From NCBI RefSeq assembly GCF_016808095.1, contig NC_068976.1:12991001-13055000 (forward strand): a stretch of DNA of 64,000 bases, given 5' to 3'. Position 1 is the stretch's first letter, and each line of letters begins with the position of its first letter. This document shows positions 13,177 through 25,472 of the stretch, in pieces. The notes beneath the pieces are model-generated. The model saw nothing but the letters and a program-made list of their open reading frames with translations, did no database searches and was not told where the DNA came from. The stretch is from Vigna angularis (taxonomy: Eukaryota; Streptophyta; Magnoliopsida; Fabales; Fabaceae). The translations under genes and the position numbers were made by a program.

Positions 13177-14431
13177 TATCAAGAATCTGTTTGCGTTGAC
13201 TTTATTTTAGATGCACATTAAGTTATGACAATGAAGATGAATTTATACCAAATTCTGGTAATAGAAATCTTAAAAACACAGTTCTAGGAAGTTCATAGGT
13301 ATCTTCCACGACCTTTCATGTTTGAAAGAACAAGTGGTAATCTTCATCTTCTTTAGTTCAAAATAATTAATATTATAAGTGTTTGATATCAAGTGATTCG
13401 TCACCCATTACGTCAACATTCAACATGTTAATTCATGAGACCACATGACAATAAAACTTAAAAGTGTTTATTTAGATCAGGGAAACGTATTACTCAATTA
13501 AAGAAAAAATTAATATAAAACAATTCATTATATATACTTTTAATCCTTTGGGTAATTTTGGTTTCACAATTTAAATGGTTCAGTTTTTATTCATCGTAAA
13601 TTTAGTTTTGGTCGTTTTTAATATGTGATTTTATTCTACGTTTAAAAAATTATTTTAAATTTTATCGTGAATTTGTAGTTCAATTTTTAACAGGTTTGGT
13701 AATGCAAGGATTTGTGTAAGGGAGGATGTGACATTAAATATTTAATTTTAGGACTCAAATTATTTAATATGAAATAATTTTATTTTATATTAAATAAATT
13801 ATGAAATAGTAAATAAAATTATGAAAAGACATTACTCGAAACAAATTAACTGATTGGTTTATTGCATAATTGAAATAGATAAAACTTGAATTATGAAGTA
13901 ACAAACTATTGTCCGTTTAAAAAAATATGGACTAAATTAATTGAGGAACTAAAATTACAATGATTATATTTTTTAAATATGTATACCAAAAATTTAAATT
14001 AATTAACTTATAAAAGACATATTTTTTCTGGTCAATTTAAGTAACCGTTTATTTTATTTTTTTTCTTTCCTCTCATCTCAGTGAGAACAGAAAAGAAAGT
14101 AAGTGTGATTGTCAGTTTATCTAATCAAAACAAAACATATCTGCACCTTATTTCTGGGAAGCATCCTTATTAATACTTCTTTTTTGTAAAGTTGTGCTGA
14201 TCAATTTATATAGTCATATAAATTGAATTATACAATTATATATAAAATCTACTGTTTTCGATGAAAACTTAATGATTAAAATAGATCATTCAACAAGCAA
14301 AATTAATATTTTTTAATCCAAAATATTTTCAATTTAAATATATTAGACACGGTATTAATTAAATATCACAAGTTTTTAAATTTTTAATTTATTATAATAT
14401 TTTTACAATTATTTTTAAATATAACATAGCA
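13177..14431. other. AT-rich spacer between hAT element and solo LTR
   Basis: No gene or RNA recognised. Phrases such as those near 13540-13700 look like old, decayed repeat sequence. Confidence 0.55.
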
Positions 14432-14436
14432 TTTAG

Positions 14437-17284
14437 TGTCAGAACCAGTAAAACCCACGCACGTCGTTTAGTGGAATTCACGTGTCGAGAGGGAGGCTCG
14501 ACACTTAGATAACAAACGCCAGGTGTCAAGCGAAGAGGATCAGAATGTCAGTTAGTGGAAAACAGGTGTCGACTGAAGAGGGGACGTTCGTTCTGACGTG
14601 TGGAACAAAACTTGAATTTTCAGAAAATCTATTTCACTCTCTGCATGCACCCTCTTTTCCAGATTTATGAAGAATCACATTCTCTCCTCCTTCTCTCTAC
14701 GTCTTCTTCATCTTCTCTCTGAGAAAATACTCACTTTCTCTCCTCCGATCACTATTCCTGCACCGTAGGATCACTTTCGGCGTCCCAAGCTTTAGTTTGA
14801 TTCGATTGGTTTCAAATTCTGAACGGGTAAGTTTTTCTTGTCTTAACCGTTCGTTCTTGTAAACATGTAAACCAAGTTCTGGTTGCATTAGCCCTTAGTT
14901 TCATTCTGATCGAGTTTGGGTCTGTTGTTTTACTTTGGATCGAAGAGTCGTTGAGCGTTGAGGGTAGAAAGGATCGTAGTTCAGAGAACTGAGTTTTAGT
15001 CTGAAGGACGTACGTTCACACTAGAGGTAAGGGAAGCTTATTTAATTTAATTTGTATGTTGTTGAAATGTTTGAACGTTCGTTTAGTTGATTGAATGATT
15101 TTGATGCATGATGACTGATGTGATTGGATTGCATGAACGTTCGTTGAGTTACTAAATTAAAATGAAGTATGATTATTGTGATATTTGACTATATGATATA
15201 TGATGGTTGCCATGTTCTGATGCTTGAAATACATGAAACTTATATGATATGGATTGTATGAAGTATGAAAGTTGATTATGATATGAATGTAATAAGTGGT
15301 GAAACTATATGTTAATAAATGAGTGTAAATATAAATGATCCTGATATGAGTTTCCCTAAGAAATTATACGTTCGTAATCGGTTTTCTAGTGAAGTTGGTT
15401 GGGGGTGGATTCTTTCATTTGGAAAGAATCCTATTTGAGAACGAGCGTTTGTATCTCAAACCACTATGCTTGAGCGTTCGGTCAAGTATAGCTGTGTATT
15501 GTTGTCCTATTATAAATTTAAATATCTATATATGTAGTTATTCGAAAACACGATCCTAGTAATATATATAAGAATAATTATCAAGCCTTTTATTATAAGT
15601 TGAGTAGTGCTCGGTCTTACACCAAGCGCTCATACTGAGTAGTGTTCGGTCTTACACCAAGCGCTCGTACTCGTTTCTTGTATAGTCTATCTTGATGAAA
15701 ATAGTGTTCGTTTAACTTCAATAGAATTTTTCTTCTCTACCGTGCTCGGTCATTTACTGGCATTCGGATTTCTTGATGTAAAATCAAATAAGTTAAACAT
15801 TCATAAGCGTTTGGTTTCTTCATGAGAATTCTTCTAAGTATTATTATTGGAATATCTTGAAGTATCTGTATCGATTGGTTTTAGCATAGAGTCGTAGCCT
15901 TTAGCGAGGCCTTTTCAGCGTTCGGTCAGAGTTATCAAGAGTCAGTTTATATAATTCAATCACTTTGTAATGAATGTTCGGTTCATTCGTTCCTTGCTAT
16001 ATTTAGTACTCTCGGTTTCTCTCTCAAACTGACAGTAACCCTCTCGGTCTTATTCTATTCTGGAACTAGAGACCTCTTTGTCTCGTTCCAAGTGTTCGTC
16101 CTCGTTCTGAGGGAGGATTGAACGTTCGGTACCTGATGTCCTTAATAATCTTTGAACAAAGAGGAAATTGAAATGATTGGTAATGAAAGACAAACTTGAG
16201 ATGATTGATAATGATTGATGAAGAAAATATGAGATGAATGGAATGTTGTGGATTTGTACGAGCGTTCCAGGGAGGAATGACTCAGGTTTGAGAATTTGAG
16301 ATTTGTAAAGTATGACTACGGTTATGCTAATTCTGGCAGTTCATCCTGATGTTTCGTGGGTACTTGTCCTCACGTAGAGGAGGGTAGGTAATGTGTGGAA
16401 ACGACAGGAGGTCCCATCCTTAGGGGTACTTTGGATGAATAGGACTAACCTCGGGTGGCAGCTGATGAGAGTATTCCAGTTACTACATCATCCGGGTGCA
16501 CGAACGCCTGTAGCTACGCAGATTTCATACAGTCCGGACAGTCAGTCTAGTAATAGGCTTTGTATGATACGTACGTTGAAATTTATTTGGTGTTGGATTG
16601 TTTGAAATGTATGTTTATGCATGAATTAAATTACATAAGCTTACCATGCGTTTCCTGTCGTGTCTGGTTTTGTATGTTCGTCCTTGTCATTGCAATGATC
16701 ATCCGTGTGGATGTGAGCAGAAGGAGACGAGCGGCTGGAAGAGGCGCTGGAAGAAGAAAATTTGGAAGAAGTTGAAGCAAAGATAGAATAGTAGAACGTT
16801 CGGTCCTTTGTCTAGTTAATGAGGTGGCCGTTCGAGCACCTTCCCTATCGTTAAGAATGACCGTTCGGTATTTTTCTTTTGTAAATCGTTCGGTATTTTT
16901 TTTTTGTAAACCGTTCGGTCAGGTTTGCTGTGACATCCGGGCACTGACGAGGGCGGGGAGTGACGCCGGTGCAAGAGGCATGGTGCAGGGGGCACAGACA
17001 AGGAGCGGCTCCTGGCAGCTTCGAGTGGAAGGGGTACATGGACGAATCGAACATACACCGGAATGAGAGGGATCTGGAGACTGTATAGGTATGGGACTAT
17101 ACGGTTGAAGGATAGCTTAAAGGGATTGATTTGGCTACTCATATCACCAAATGCATTTGCTTTTCGGTAGCCTGACTCATAAGAACTCCATGGTTAAGTG
17201 TGCTTAGCTTAGAGTAATACATAGCTTATTATTAATGAGATTATTCTAATACATAGCTTATTGCTGTATTTGTGGGTTGTTACA
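14437..17284 (+). mobile_element. Solo LTR, family A copy 1, 2848 bp
   Basis: Begins TGTCAGAACC and ends GTTGTTACA, and is flanked by the perfect 5-bp direct repeat TTTAG (14432-14436 and 17285-17289). It contains no gag-pol coding sequence. Blocks such as CATCCGTGTGGATGTGAGCA (about 16699) and a CAGTCCGGACAGTC stretch near 16531-16544 recur, reverse-complemented, in the copies at 30130-32621 and 40820-43458. The body is studded with CGTTCG and GTTCGGT words. Compared with the other two copies it has roughly 350 extra bases near its 3' end (about 16830-17230), including a 5S rRNA-like segment. Lineage is unassigned, though a Ty3/gypsy origin is likely. Small frames inside are not genes. Confidence 0.85.
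17176..17223 (+). other. 5S rRNA-like segment inside the LTR
   Basis: The stretch containing AAGAACTCCATGGTTAAGTG and TGCTTAGCTTAGAGTAATAC lines up, without gaps, with the central part of plant 5S rRNA (AGAACTCCGCAGTTAAGCG, then TGCTTGGGCGAGAGTAGTAC as I recall it). About 70% of positions agree, and several differences are C-to-T or G-to-A changes. It spans the internal-promoter region (box A and following). It is a degenerate partial copy and not a functional 5S gene. Confidence 0.6.
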
Positions 17285-17527
17285 TTTAGTCTTCTAAATG
17301 ACAAATTAAATTATATATCTTTTTTTTATCTTTTTTTGTTTCTTACTATAAAATAGTGTAAAATATTCTTCTCAATAAAAAGAACATAGAGTATTTCTAC
17401 ATAACGGACGGAATTTCATAATTCACTATAATATAACATTTATACCCCTAATAATGTTTTAGATAATTTTATACAAAATTAATATATAATTTAATTTGAA
17501 AATAAAACACAAATTTTTAAAATAATT

Positions 17528-17530
<3 letters not shown>

Positions 17531-17560
<30 letters not shown>
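17531..17560. repeat. (AT)n microsatellite
   Basis: Thirty bases of AT dinucleotide in AT-rich spacer (17290-18226) that shows no gene. Confidence 0.9.
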
Positions 17561-17565
<5 letters not shown>

Positions 17566-18226
17566 TATATTACATTAAATAAACTTCATTTACATTAAAA
17601 TAAAAATAATGGTGCCATTTAATAAAACACCCTTTTTTTATGTTAATCCGGAAAAGATTTTGAAAGTTCTTTCAAGTTTCTTTGAGGGAAGGAAATTGAA
17701 TAAGAAATATTTTGAAGTATAAACATCCAAAAGTCTTAGAAAAAACTAGAAAAACAAAATGCAAGAATAAAAAAATGTAAGAAAATTGGTACTAATGATA
17801 AAAATAAATTATTAAGATGAACGCATAAATCCATATAAAGAAAATAATGATAGTGAATCCCTAACTTGTGGGAGAAGAAGAATCTCTAATTTGCATGTTC
17901 GCATGCGAATATAAAAATTGGGGGAAAATGAGATAAGTTTGGTTGAATCCCTAGTATGAAGTTGGAGATGTTTTTGATTTAGTAAAATTTTGGTATTAGT
18001 TTTTTTGGTATTTTGGGAACTTGCAAATTATAGAATTTGATTTTCTATTAGGTGAGTTTTTCTGTTACCAATCATCTCGAGAAAATTAGGATTCTCAGAT
18101 TTATTACTCATTGCATCAAATTAAAATTTTCACAATTGGTCTTAGTTACATAAATCTTTATTTTGAGCATTAGGATATTTGATCTAGAGTTTGTGATTAA
18201 AAAAATTAGTCTCTTATGATTATTTT

Positions 18227-18570
18227 CACTACAAAAAATTGTAATTTTACCAGGGGTTTTTTTAAATATTATGGGCGGTTTTAACCCCCACAAATCACAT
18301 TTTTCGCGGTTGGAAAAATCGTTGGGAAAACGCCCGTCGCCAAGCAAGTACCGGCGGTTCAGGAAAAAACCGCCGGTATTAGCGGGATTTCCAGAAACCG
18401 CCGGAATTTTCAGGGGTTTTGTAAAAACCGCCGGAATTAGCGGGAGTTTTGTGAAAACCGCCAGGAATAACAGAGTTACTAAAAAACCGCCGGAACTAGC
18501 TGGAGTTATCTCAAAACCACCCCTATTTTGCATGGTTTAGCTTACCGGGGTTAAAACCACCGGGAATTTA
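18227..18570. mobile_element. CACTA-type terminus with subterminal repeats
   Basis: Starts CACTACAAAAAATTG, the typical end of plant CACTA (En/Spm-like) transposons. It is followed by about 300 bp of GC-rich degenerate repeats of roughly 40 bp built on AAAACCGCCGGAATTAGCGG, as in CACTA subterminal arrays. The matching opposite end (a TTTGTAGTG-like sequence) was not found downstream, so the element is either truncated or its other end is unrecognisable. The reading frames on both strands here only translate the repeats. Confidence 0.6.
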
Positions 18571-19306
18571 TATAGTTTATTTTGTTTATTGTAATAAAAT
18601 TAGACTATGATAAAAATGGTTTTATTGACAAAACAAACAATAAATTAATATGAACTAAAATTGAATAATATTGTATAAAATAAATTACATTGTTCAACCT
18701 AATATCATTCATACAACTAATTGTTCATACATCAAAATTAAAAAGAAAGATGTTCATTACATATGTTCAATATAGATGTTCAATACAAATGTTCAATACT
18801 AAAAGTATGACTCAAAGATATTCAATAACAATATCTAATTTTCTTCTTCATTACATCCATTGTTTGGCCCACTCCCTTATCAGATACCTAAAATATAACA
18901 TAATAGTTAGTTGATAATATATTTAATAAAAAAATCATACAAATAAATTTAACAATTATTACCGATGATCATTAAAATAGTGCAAAGTGTTATATTACAA
19001 CTTATACACTTATTGTATGTTCACTAATACACTGACAAATACTCTAATTTATAAAATAATATAAGATTCTTTAAAATAATAATAGTGTAGATAAAACCTT
19101 TAGTCATAAAAGTAAAAAGGTAAGATTTAAAAAATAAAAGTTATGATTATAATCTAAGTTAACTTATGACAATGGCAATGTTAGGATTATAATCTAAGTT
19201 AATTATTTTCACTTCATGGGAGAGGGAGAAAAACAAGGAATGGTCCAGTTAAAGAATTTTACGTAATGGCAATATTAGATTTTAAAAGAGCAAGAACGAA
19301 GTAAAC

Positions 19307-19725
19307 CTGCCACCACCAATTTCACCCTCAAAAGTGAAGAGCTTTTCACACATTGCTGTCAACAAAAGGCAACAATAAATTAACCTTCAAATATAACTAA
19401 AACAAATGGCCCTTTTCTTAATGCATATCAAGTTCAAAACCTGTTTAAAACAACACATCTAAAATTTACCAGTAAGAATATGATGTGCACGTGCAATTGC
19501 ATCTATAGTCTTCCAGATGATGCAATCTAAATATTCAAGAAAAAATAGTCAAGATACATGCCAGGTATCTAATTAGAGAAGGAAATTCATTTTTATTCTA
19601 CAACCCAGCAATAAATTATTAATACAAAATAATGAGACAATAGCTTACGATGACTTTTCCATTCAAAGCATCGGATCTCCCATAAGAGACATATGCATCA
19701 ACAACATAAGCAATCTCATGAATTT
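19307..19725 (-). pseudogene. Three exon-like fragments of an unrecognised gene
   Basis: On the minus strand three short coding-like segments are bounded by splice-like signals: 19725-19649 (IHEIAYVVDAYVSYGRSDAL...), 19526-19470 (CIIWKTIDAIARAHHILT) and 19355-19307 (AMCEKLFTFEGEIGGG). Acceptors are TAG, TAG and CAG; donors are GTAAGC, GTAAAT and GTTTAC. The second and third join in frame. The first joins the second only if one extra G is assumed at its donor, which suggests decay. Another possible exon reading YLIREWAKQWM lies near 18855-18890. I do not recognise the protein. The position beside a CACTA terminus suggests captured gene fragments. Confidence 0.35.
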
Positions 19726-19739
19726 CTACACGATATACA

Positions 19740-21470
19740 AATAAATATGGTTAAATTTGGACTCCTTTAACAAAGAATCAACAATCTTGTAAATTTATTT
19801 TAGGTTTCCTTTTTTATAAAGAGCATTTATACGTGATGAGATTAATAGGTTGTTATGTAATGTTATGGTTTTGGATTCTTGATATAAAAGTATGTATTTT
19901 GTAAATGATAAATGTGTGTGATATGAAATGGAAAGTATGCTAATGTGATGAAATAATGTTATATATAGTTGGTGGTTGTTTTATGCATATGAGTCAGGAG
20001 AAAATTAATGAGGAGTATAAAAAATATGAAAATGTTTCGAGAGGTTATATCATATGAAAATATGAGAGGAATGTAATGAAATGTTTCAAAGAAGTTATTT
20101 TTGAAGGAATTCTTTAAGAGATAATAATTGTGTTCACTTTGTCTCAATTTTAGAAAAGTATCAACTTCATCCACAATCGCATTAATGTGCATCAATAAAT
20201 TCATTCCGTTAATTTTTCGAAATTAATTGTGTGGTGATGTGGCAAAACAAATTTGTAATGTATAAAAATATAGTAAATAAAAAGAAACGAAAGAGCCACA
20301 CAGTAATATCAAATTCAAATCATTATCTTCTCTATTTCTGCATGTACTTACTCTGCATATGTTCTTCCTTTTCACTCATACATTTTATCAATTTCTCGAA
20401 ACATTTCATTATCCTCACATTTTCTCCGCACAAGGGAAAACATATCTTAATAACAATAATAATGATCAAAGTTACATTCTATACTGAAATGTAATCAATC
20501 TGGTATTGTACACATGGATAACTTCAAATGGTCAAGTGAACAAGTATTAAGTTCAAATTTTTCAAGACATTTTCTCATTCAAGACAAGCAAAACCTCCCC
20601 TCATTGTGGTAATGTAAAATCCAAGAACTCCCTTACTTCATGTGCATCAAGAAAAGATGGAAAGGTGCCAAGGTCACTATCCAAATTAAACTAAACCCCA
20701 TTAATTTTCCTCAATGCAACCTACTGCCTACTTCTCCAAATCCCACGAAACCTAGACACAATCGTCCTGATGCAATTTGAAATTATGGTTAGGGTTTTCA
20801 TTGTCTTCACCCCAAAAAAGAAGGGGAAGAAAGAAGAAGGACGTGAACATTGTGGTATTAAAAAAGGTGTCTCAAATCGTCTTCTTCATCATTGCGGTAT
20901 TCTTGGTGGCATAATCCTCTATGGCATTCCACATTAGCAAAAATAGCATCATGAAGGTCCACCTCTATCTTGTGAAAACGCAACATCTCAATCCAATTCA
21001 GCATAGACGGAAAGAACCCCATGTGAGAGGCTCATACATTGTTAGGGATCACCGACAAAAGGCTCCGAAGATTGTTCCAACACTAATGTGGTGATGGAGG
21101 AGACCCCTAACTACTTCCAAAATTGATAACTTTTTTTCTAAACCATAATCCCAAATTTTCACATTAGTGTGGATTATACGTTACAAATATATTTTGTTAC
21201 AAATAATGAACTAGATTAATATATATTAACACGATTGTGGACAAGAACCAAGTAAATCTACTATCCTAAAAGTGGAATCTCCTGAAAAATTAAACTTTTT
21301 TCTTAATTTATCATATAAATCCAATCTTACACAAATTTTAAAAGAATTTATCTTCAAATCTACTCTTAGTCACCTCTAAAATCACTTAAAAATATAAATA
21401 CAAATTTATCAAAAATCCCCTTAAATTTATCAAAATTCATTCCCGAAAATAAACACATCTAAATCTCCGC
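19740..21470. other. Spacer, no supported gene
   Basis: AT-rich sequence with small unrelated open frames. Around 20640-21100 the composition is more gene-like, but no frame stays open and nothing is recognised. Confidence 0.5.
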
Positions 21471-21549
21471 TCTCTCCATTATTGCCCATTTCTATTTTGC
21501 CATTCTTCATCATGTGTGAGAAACTTAATTCCATATTCGTTCCTCTGCC

Positions 21550-21777
21550 TCATCCTTTTTCGAGATGGATCACATGAACTCCTCCAACGCTGGCGAACTC
21601 ATAAAGCACGAGGGTTTCATCGACAGTAGCTTCCTCCTCAATTGCAAGGCTAGGAACGGTTATGTGATTGTGTAACCCTACTTGATTGCGTAGTAGGTTG
21701 GGTAGCAGTTCGTCTTTGCGTAGCACTTCGCGTCTTCCATTCTCGAGTTCTATATTCTTGTTGTCTTCCTCTGTCAT
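21550..21777 (-). CDS. Unrecognised 75-codon ORF, doubtful
   Basis: An acidic, Glu-rich frame beginning MTEEDNKNIELENGRREVLR, running inside a GC-richer island (about 21470-22340) unlike its AT-rich surroundings. It could be a first exon or a gene fragment, because the frame ends without a recognisable domain. No convincing second exon was found on the minus strand. The plus-strand frames over the same island (21777-22338) do not look like a known protein. Confidence 0.2.
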   Translation of the reverse strand: MTEEDNKNIELENGRREVLRKDELLPNLLRNQVGLHNHITVPSLAIEEEATVDETLVLYEFASVGGVHVIHLEKG

Positions 21778-22340
21778 TGCATCTTGAAGAGGTTAGTACT
21801 TTCCTAACCCAAAAATGTTATATTGAAATTTGCTTAAATTTTGGGATTAAAAGAGCAAAATGTTTTGATTTAATAGGTATCACCGGATTGTTTGAGAGAT
21901 TGGTGTCCTTCCTTTCGGAGAATTTGAAGGTGTTTCGGAAGACAGAGTTTCAATCTTGTCGCTGGGTGAAGTCGCTGCACATTGTTCCTCAAGTGAGTGT
22001 TCCTCTTCCTCGCCATCCCTAATTGGACTCTGGTTGTTGTCACTGCTCATCTCTTATTTATTGTAATTGGTGCTCATACGACTGTTTCGGTGTTGCCATT
22101 ATTGTATTTTTTTCGATGTTATGCATTGTGTTGCCATTGGAGATCACTGTTTTGGCGTAACTTACTTCTGTGTGCACTGTGTTTCTGGTTGCAGGTGCTC
22201 AATATCAATATGTTTCAGAAACAGCCCAACGGCAATGACGAGGTAAATCATCCGTTTCAGAACCGTCATTCCAGAATGCTAAAACATTGTTCGTGTTATT
22301 GTGCTTTTATTACTTTCCAAAATGGCACTCTTTTATAAAA

Positions 22341-23428
22341 ACATTTTATCTTTCATAAAAAGTACATTGTATTCATTGAGATCTAATGACAATCTTTTAA
22401 ATTTGATATGGTTTATTTAATTTGGGTAAATTGATATGATGTCTTAACTAAAAAGTTCAATAATAATAAAAAAAAATATAATGAAAAATGATGGTTTCCG
22501 TAAAAACAATGGCAGTAGTTAGATGTTAAGTTTCTTGACTTTCAAGCTCAACGTTGACTCATCACTGTATACATCAATTTATGGTAATCCAGTAAACCAT
22601 GAACATGGACATGGCATTCATACTAGTCCACAAAAGTGGTCAAAGTCATCTTTTTAGGGTTCCACATATTTTTTATGGAAGGGCCCACCACATATTTTTG
22701 TGTTTAATGAATTTAGAAAAAAACATTTATAAACTATGCTCTCTAATATTCTCTTTGTGATCATCTCTAGTATAGTTATTTGTAAAAACTATTTAGAGTC
22801 AGCAATGATCCTTATTAAAATTTATATTTGGACATTTATAAAAATATCACTAGTATTTCAACAAGGAAAGTTGCTTAATCTTTGTATATGAATTTTGTTG
22901 TTTTTTTTTTTAATTTTTTGTTTGTTCTTAATTAATTATGTCTTCAAATTGTGATGGATACTGATTTTAATAATTAATATTTAAATACTAAAGTGATTTA
23001 TTATATAAAATATTTGAATATAGATAACATATATAAGACTATAAATAAATAAAGTCATTTAAGCTATTTTATATTTTTTTTAAGTCTCAAAAATTGTGTC
23101 TATTCATAAAAACTGTCATACTTATCAATTTGTAGCAATTAAAAAAATCGCAAACCTCCACACAAATGTTCATCATGCATACTTTTCTACTCTCCTATCT
23201 ACATTTCAGTGGATCCCACATAAGTTATTTCATCATACTTTGTGTTATTGCCATCCAATCAAGCTCACCATTTTCTCATATTTTCTTTCCTTTTGTTTTC
23301 TTCTCTCCAGCAGTGATGAAAATTACCAAAATTGATAATTTTTAATAAATTTCAATCACATGAAAATATTTTTAAAAATAATACTTAAATCCATTTTTAA
23401 TTATATAATTTCATGTTTTCTTTTAATA

Positions 23429-23476
<48 letters not shown>

Positions 23477-24033
23477 CTTCACACGCTTTAAAATCAAACA
23501 ATAATAATATATTGGTATGCGTCATTCAATTTCTAATATAGAATTATTGATGTATTATTCACACAAGATATTAATAACAATACTTTATAATAATAAGTTT
23601 TGAAAAGACGAAGAACTGAATGTTATTTTGTTTTTTGGTCAGAATTATAAGTTAATGAAATCACTAGGATGGAAGATTTTAAACAGATAATAATGTTTGA
23701 AAAAATGGCCCTAAAATTAACCTTATTTATACAAAACAAAATTTGATTAGAAGAGTGGAGGCACATTGACTTGGAACATAGTAAACCAAAACATGGTGAT
23801 GATTGGAAGAAAGAAGATTAAGATTATGAATTTCACAGTTCCATCAAATACTAAAATTTCTGCGGTCCACTCACTCTTCTAAACCTTCTTTCTCTTTCAT
23901 GCTCATAGTCACTTTAACTTCACAACTTTTGTTTCTTTTACTTTTGTTAAATAATTTGAAAAAACTGACATATTATGTCATTATCCTTAGATTAGCGTTA
24001 ACTAAAACGAAGTAAAATAAATATTGACTAAGC
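22341..24033. other. AT-rich spacer with (AT)n tract
   Basis: No gene recognised. An AT dinucleotide tract occupies 23434-23472. Confidence 0.6.
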
Positions 24034-25076
24034 GAATTTTTAAAATGACGCGGTTTAATAAAGAATGATGTGATATGAAATTTCGTTTTCTAAAAATAAA
24101 AAATTGGTGAATATTTGATAAAATAGATTTTGTGTAAAAATTAGGAATTCAATTAGTAGGTTCATTAAGAAAGTTTAGGGATTGAAAAATTAATTATTGA
24201 AATTAGGATCTTTTAAAGTTATTAATGTTAGATTTTATTTTACTACTACTAAATCTTTTTATCTTTATCATGGGTTACCACTAAATCTTATTGCTAGTCT
24301 AGTGGATCTTTTCTTGTGTCTCGTGAGTTTTGAACCATGACTAAACAATTGGAAAATCTTAACTTCTTTGTGAAACCCTAAAATGGGAAAATATTCTCAA
24401 TTGCTTTATGCTCTTGTCTTGTTATATAACAATTGATAAAAAGGAAATACAAAACTTGGATGTCCCATGTAGCGACTCCAAATCCCTATTTGTCACGTTG
24501 TCCTGACGGCTAGTTGCAAATCCCCTATGAGCGACGAGCCCTCTTCACTAGCTTAGGTTCGTATTGTGTTGCTCTATGTTTGTTTCCTGGCCCGTTCTTC
24601 TTTGTTTCCTTTGTTCCCTCACACTGTCGTTGTTCTTTTGTCTCGTGAGTTTCGAATCACGACCAAACAATTGAAAAATCTCAATTTATTTACAAAACCT
24701 TAAAATTGGGAAAATTTTCAAATTACTTTCTGCTCTTCGTTCTACTTTTGAGGAGCCATTCTTGGGAGGCACACCGTTCCTTTTTCTCCCTGGCAAAAGC
24801 ATTGTGGAAGAGCTACAAGCGAGACCAGAGGTGGAGATCTTGCTTAGTCACAAGGTTTCGTGTGTTAGGATGTACGATATGTAGTAGATTGATCTTGGTT
24901 GTGGTGTCGCAAGGTTTTGTTGCAAGTGGTGGCACGATGATCTCCCTTTCCATCACTGATTGTGTTAGTTGGTTGCACCAGTGGTGAGGTTGTTGCTATT
25001 CACCAATTTTCAATTTTAAAAAAACCAAATTTCACATCACATACGTTTTTATTAAGCCACGACATTTAAAAACTCT
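24034..25076. mobile_element. Inverted-repeat element, possible Mu-like pack element
   Basis: The left arm 24034-24112 and right arm 24998-25076 are degenerate inverted copies: both contain, in opposite orientation, GATGTGAAATTT-like and AATTGGTGAAT sequence in the same order. The approximately 885 bp between is richer in GC and includes a direct duplication (24311-24415 and 24633-24737). Long inverted ends flanking gene-like sequence suggest a Mutator-like non-autonomous element, but the true termini and a 9-bp target duplication could not be found. Confidence 0.4.
24311..24737. repeat. Degenerate direct repeat, two 105-bp copies
   Basis: 24311-24415 and 24633-24737 share the order TCTCGTGAGTTT, GA(C/T)(C/T)AAACAATTG, AAACC(C)TAAAAT and GGGAAAAT, with scattered substitutions. 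The copies are separated by about 217 bp of GC-richer sequence. They lie within the inverted-repeat element. Confidence 0.65.
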
Positions 25077-25472
25077 ATAACGACATGTCTAATCACTATT
25101 TATGTAACGTTGTTTAACCAATTTAACGGCAAGGACCAGATTGCATCAATTTTTCAAAATTAGGGATCAATTGACACAAAAGTTAATAGAGGAACCGATT
25201 TGCGACTTTGATACGAAAATTGACCATTGAAATAATTTAACCTTTCTTTTTCAATTCTCATTAGGGATGATGAACATGGAACAAAAAGATTAGTAAAGAA
25301 TGAAAATTTTTCAACCAAAATATTATATTACTTATGTTTTTTAGAAATATTCCAAATTATGTTTTTTATATATGTATGTGTATGTGTGTGCTTAAATATT
25401 TATGCTTATATTCTTATTTTCATTTAATTAAATGAAAGTTAATTTATATCTTAATTGGAAATTAGAGTAAAT

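Noticed and set aside
18108..18540. Overlapping 141-aa and 89-aa frames on opposite strands
   Set aside because: Their repeated Gly/Pro/Val-rich peptides simply translate the CCGCCGG subterminal repeats of the CACTA end.
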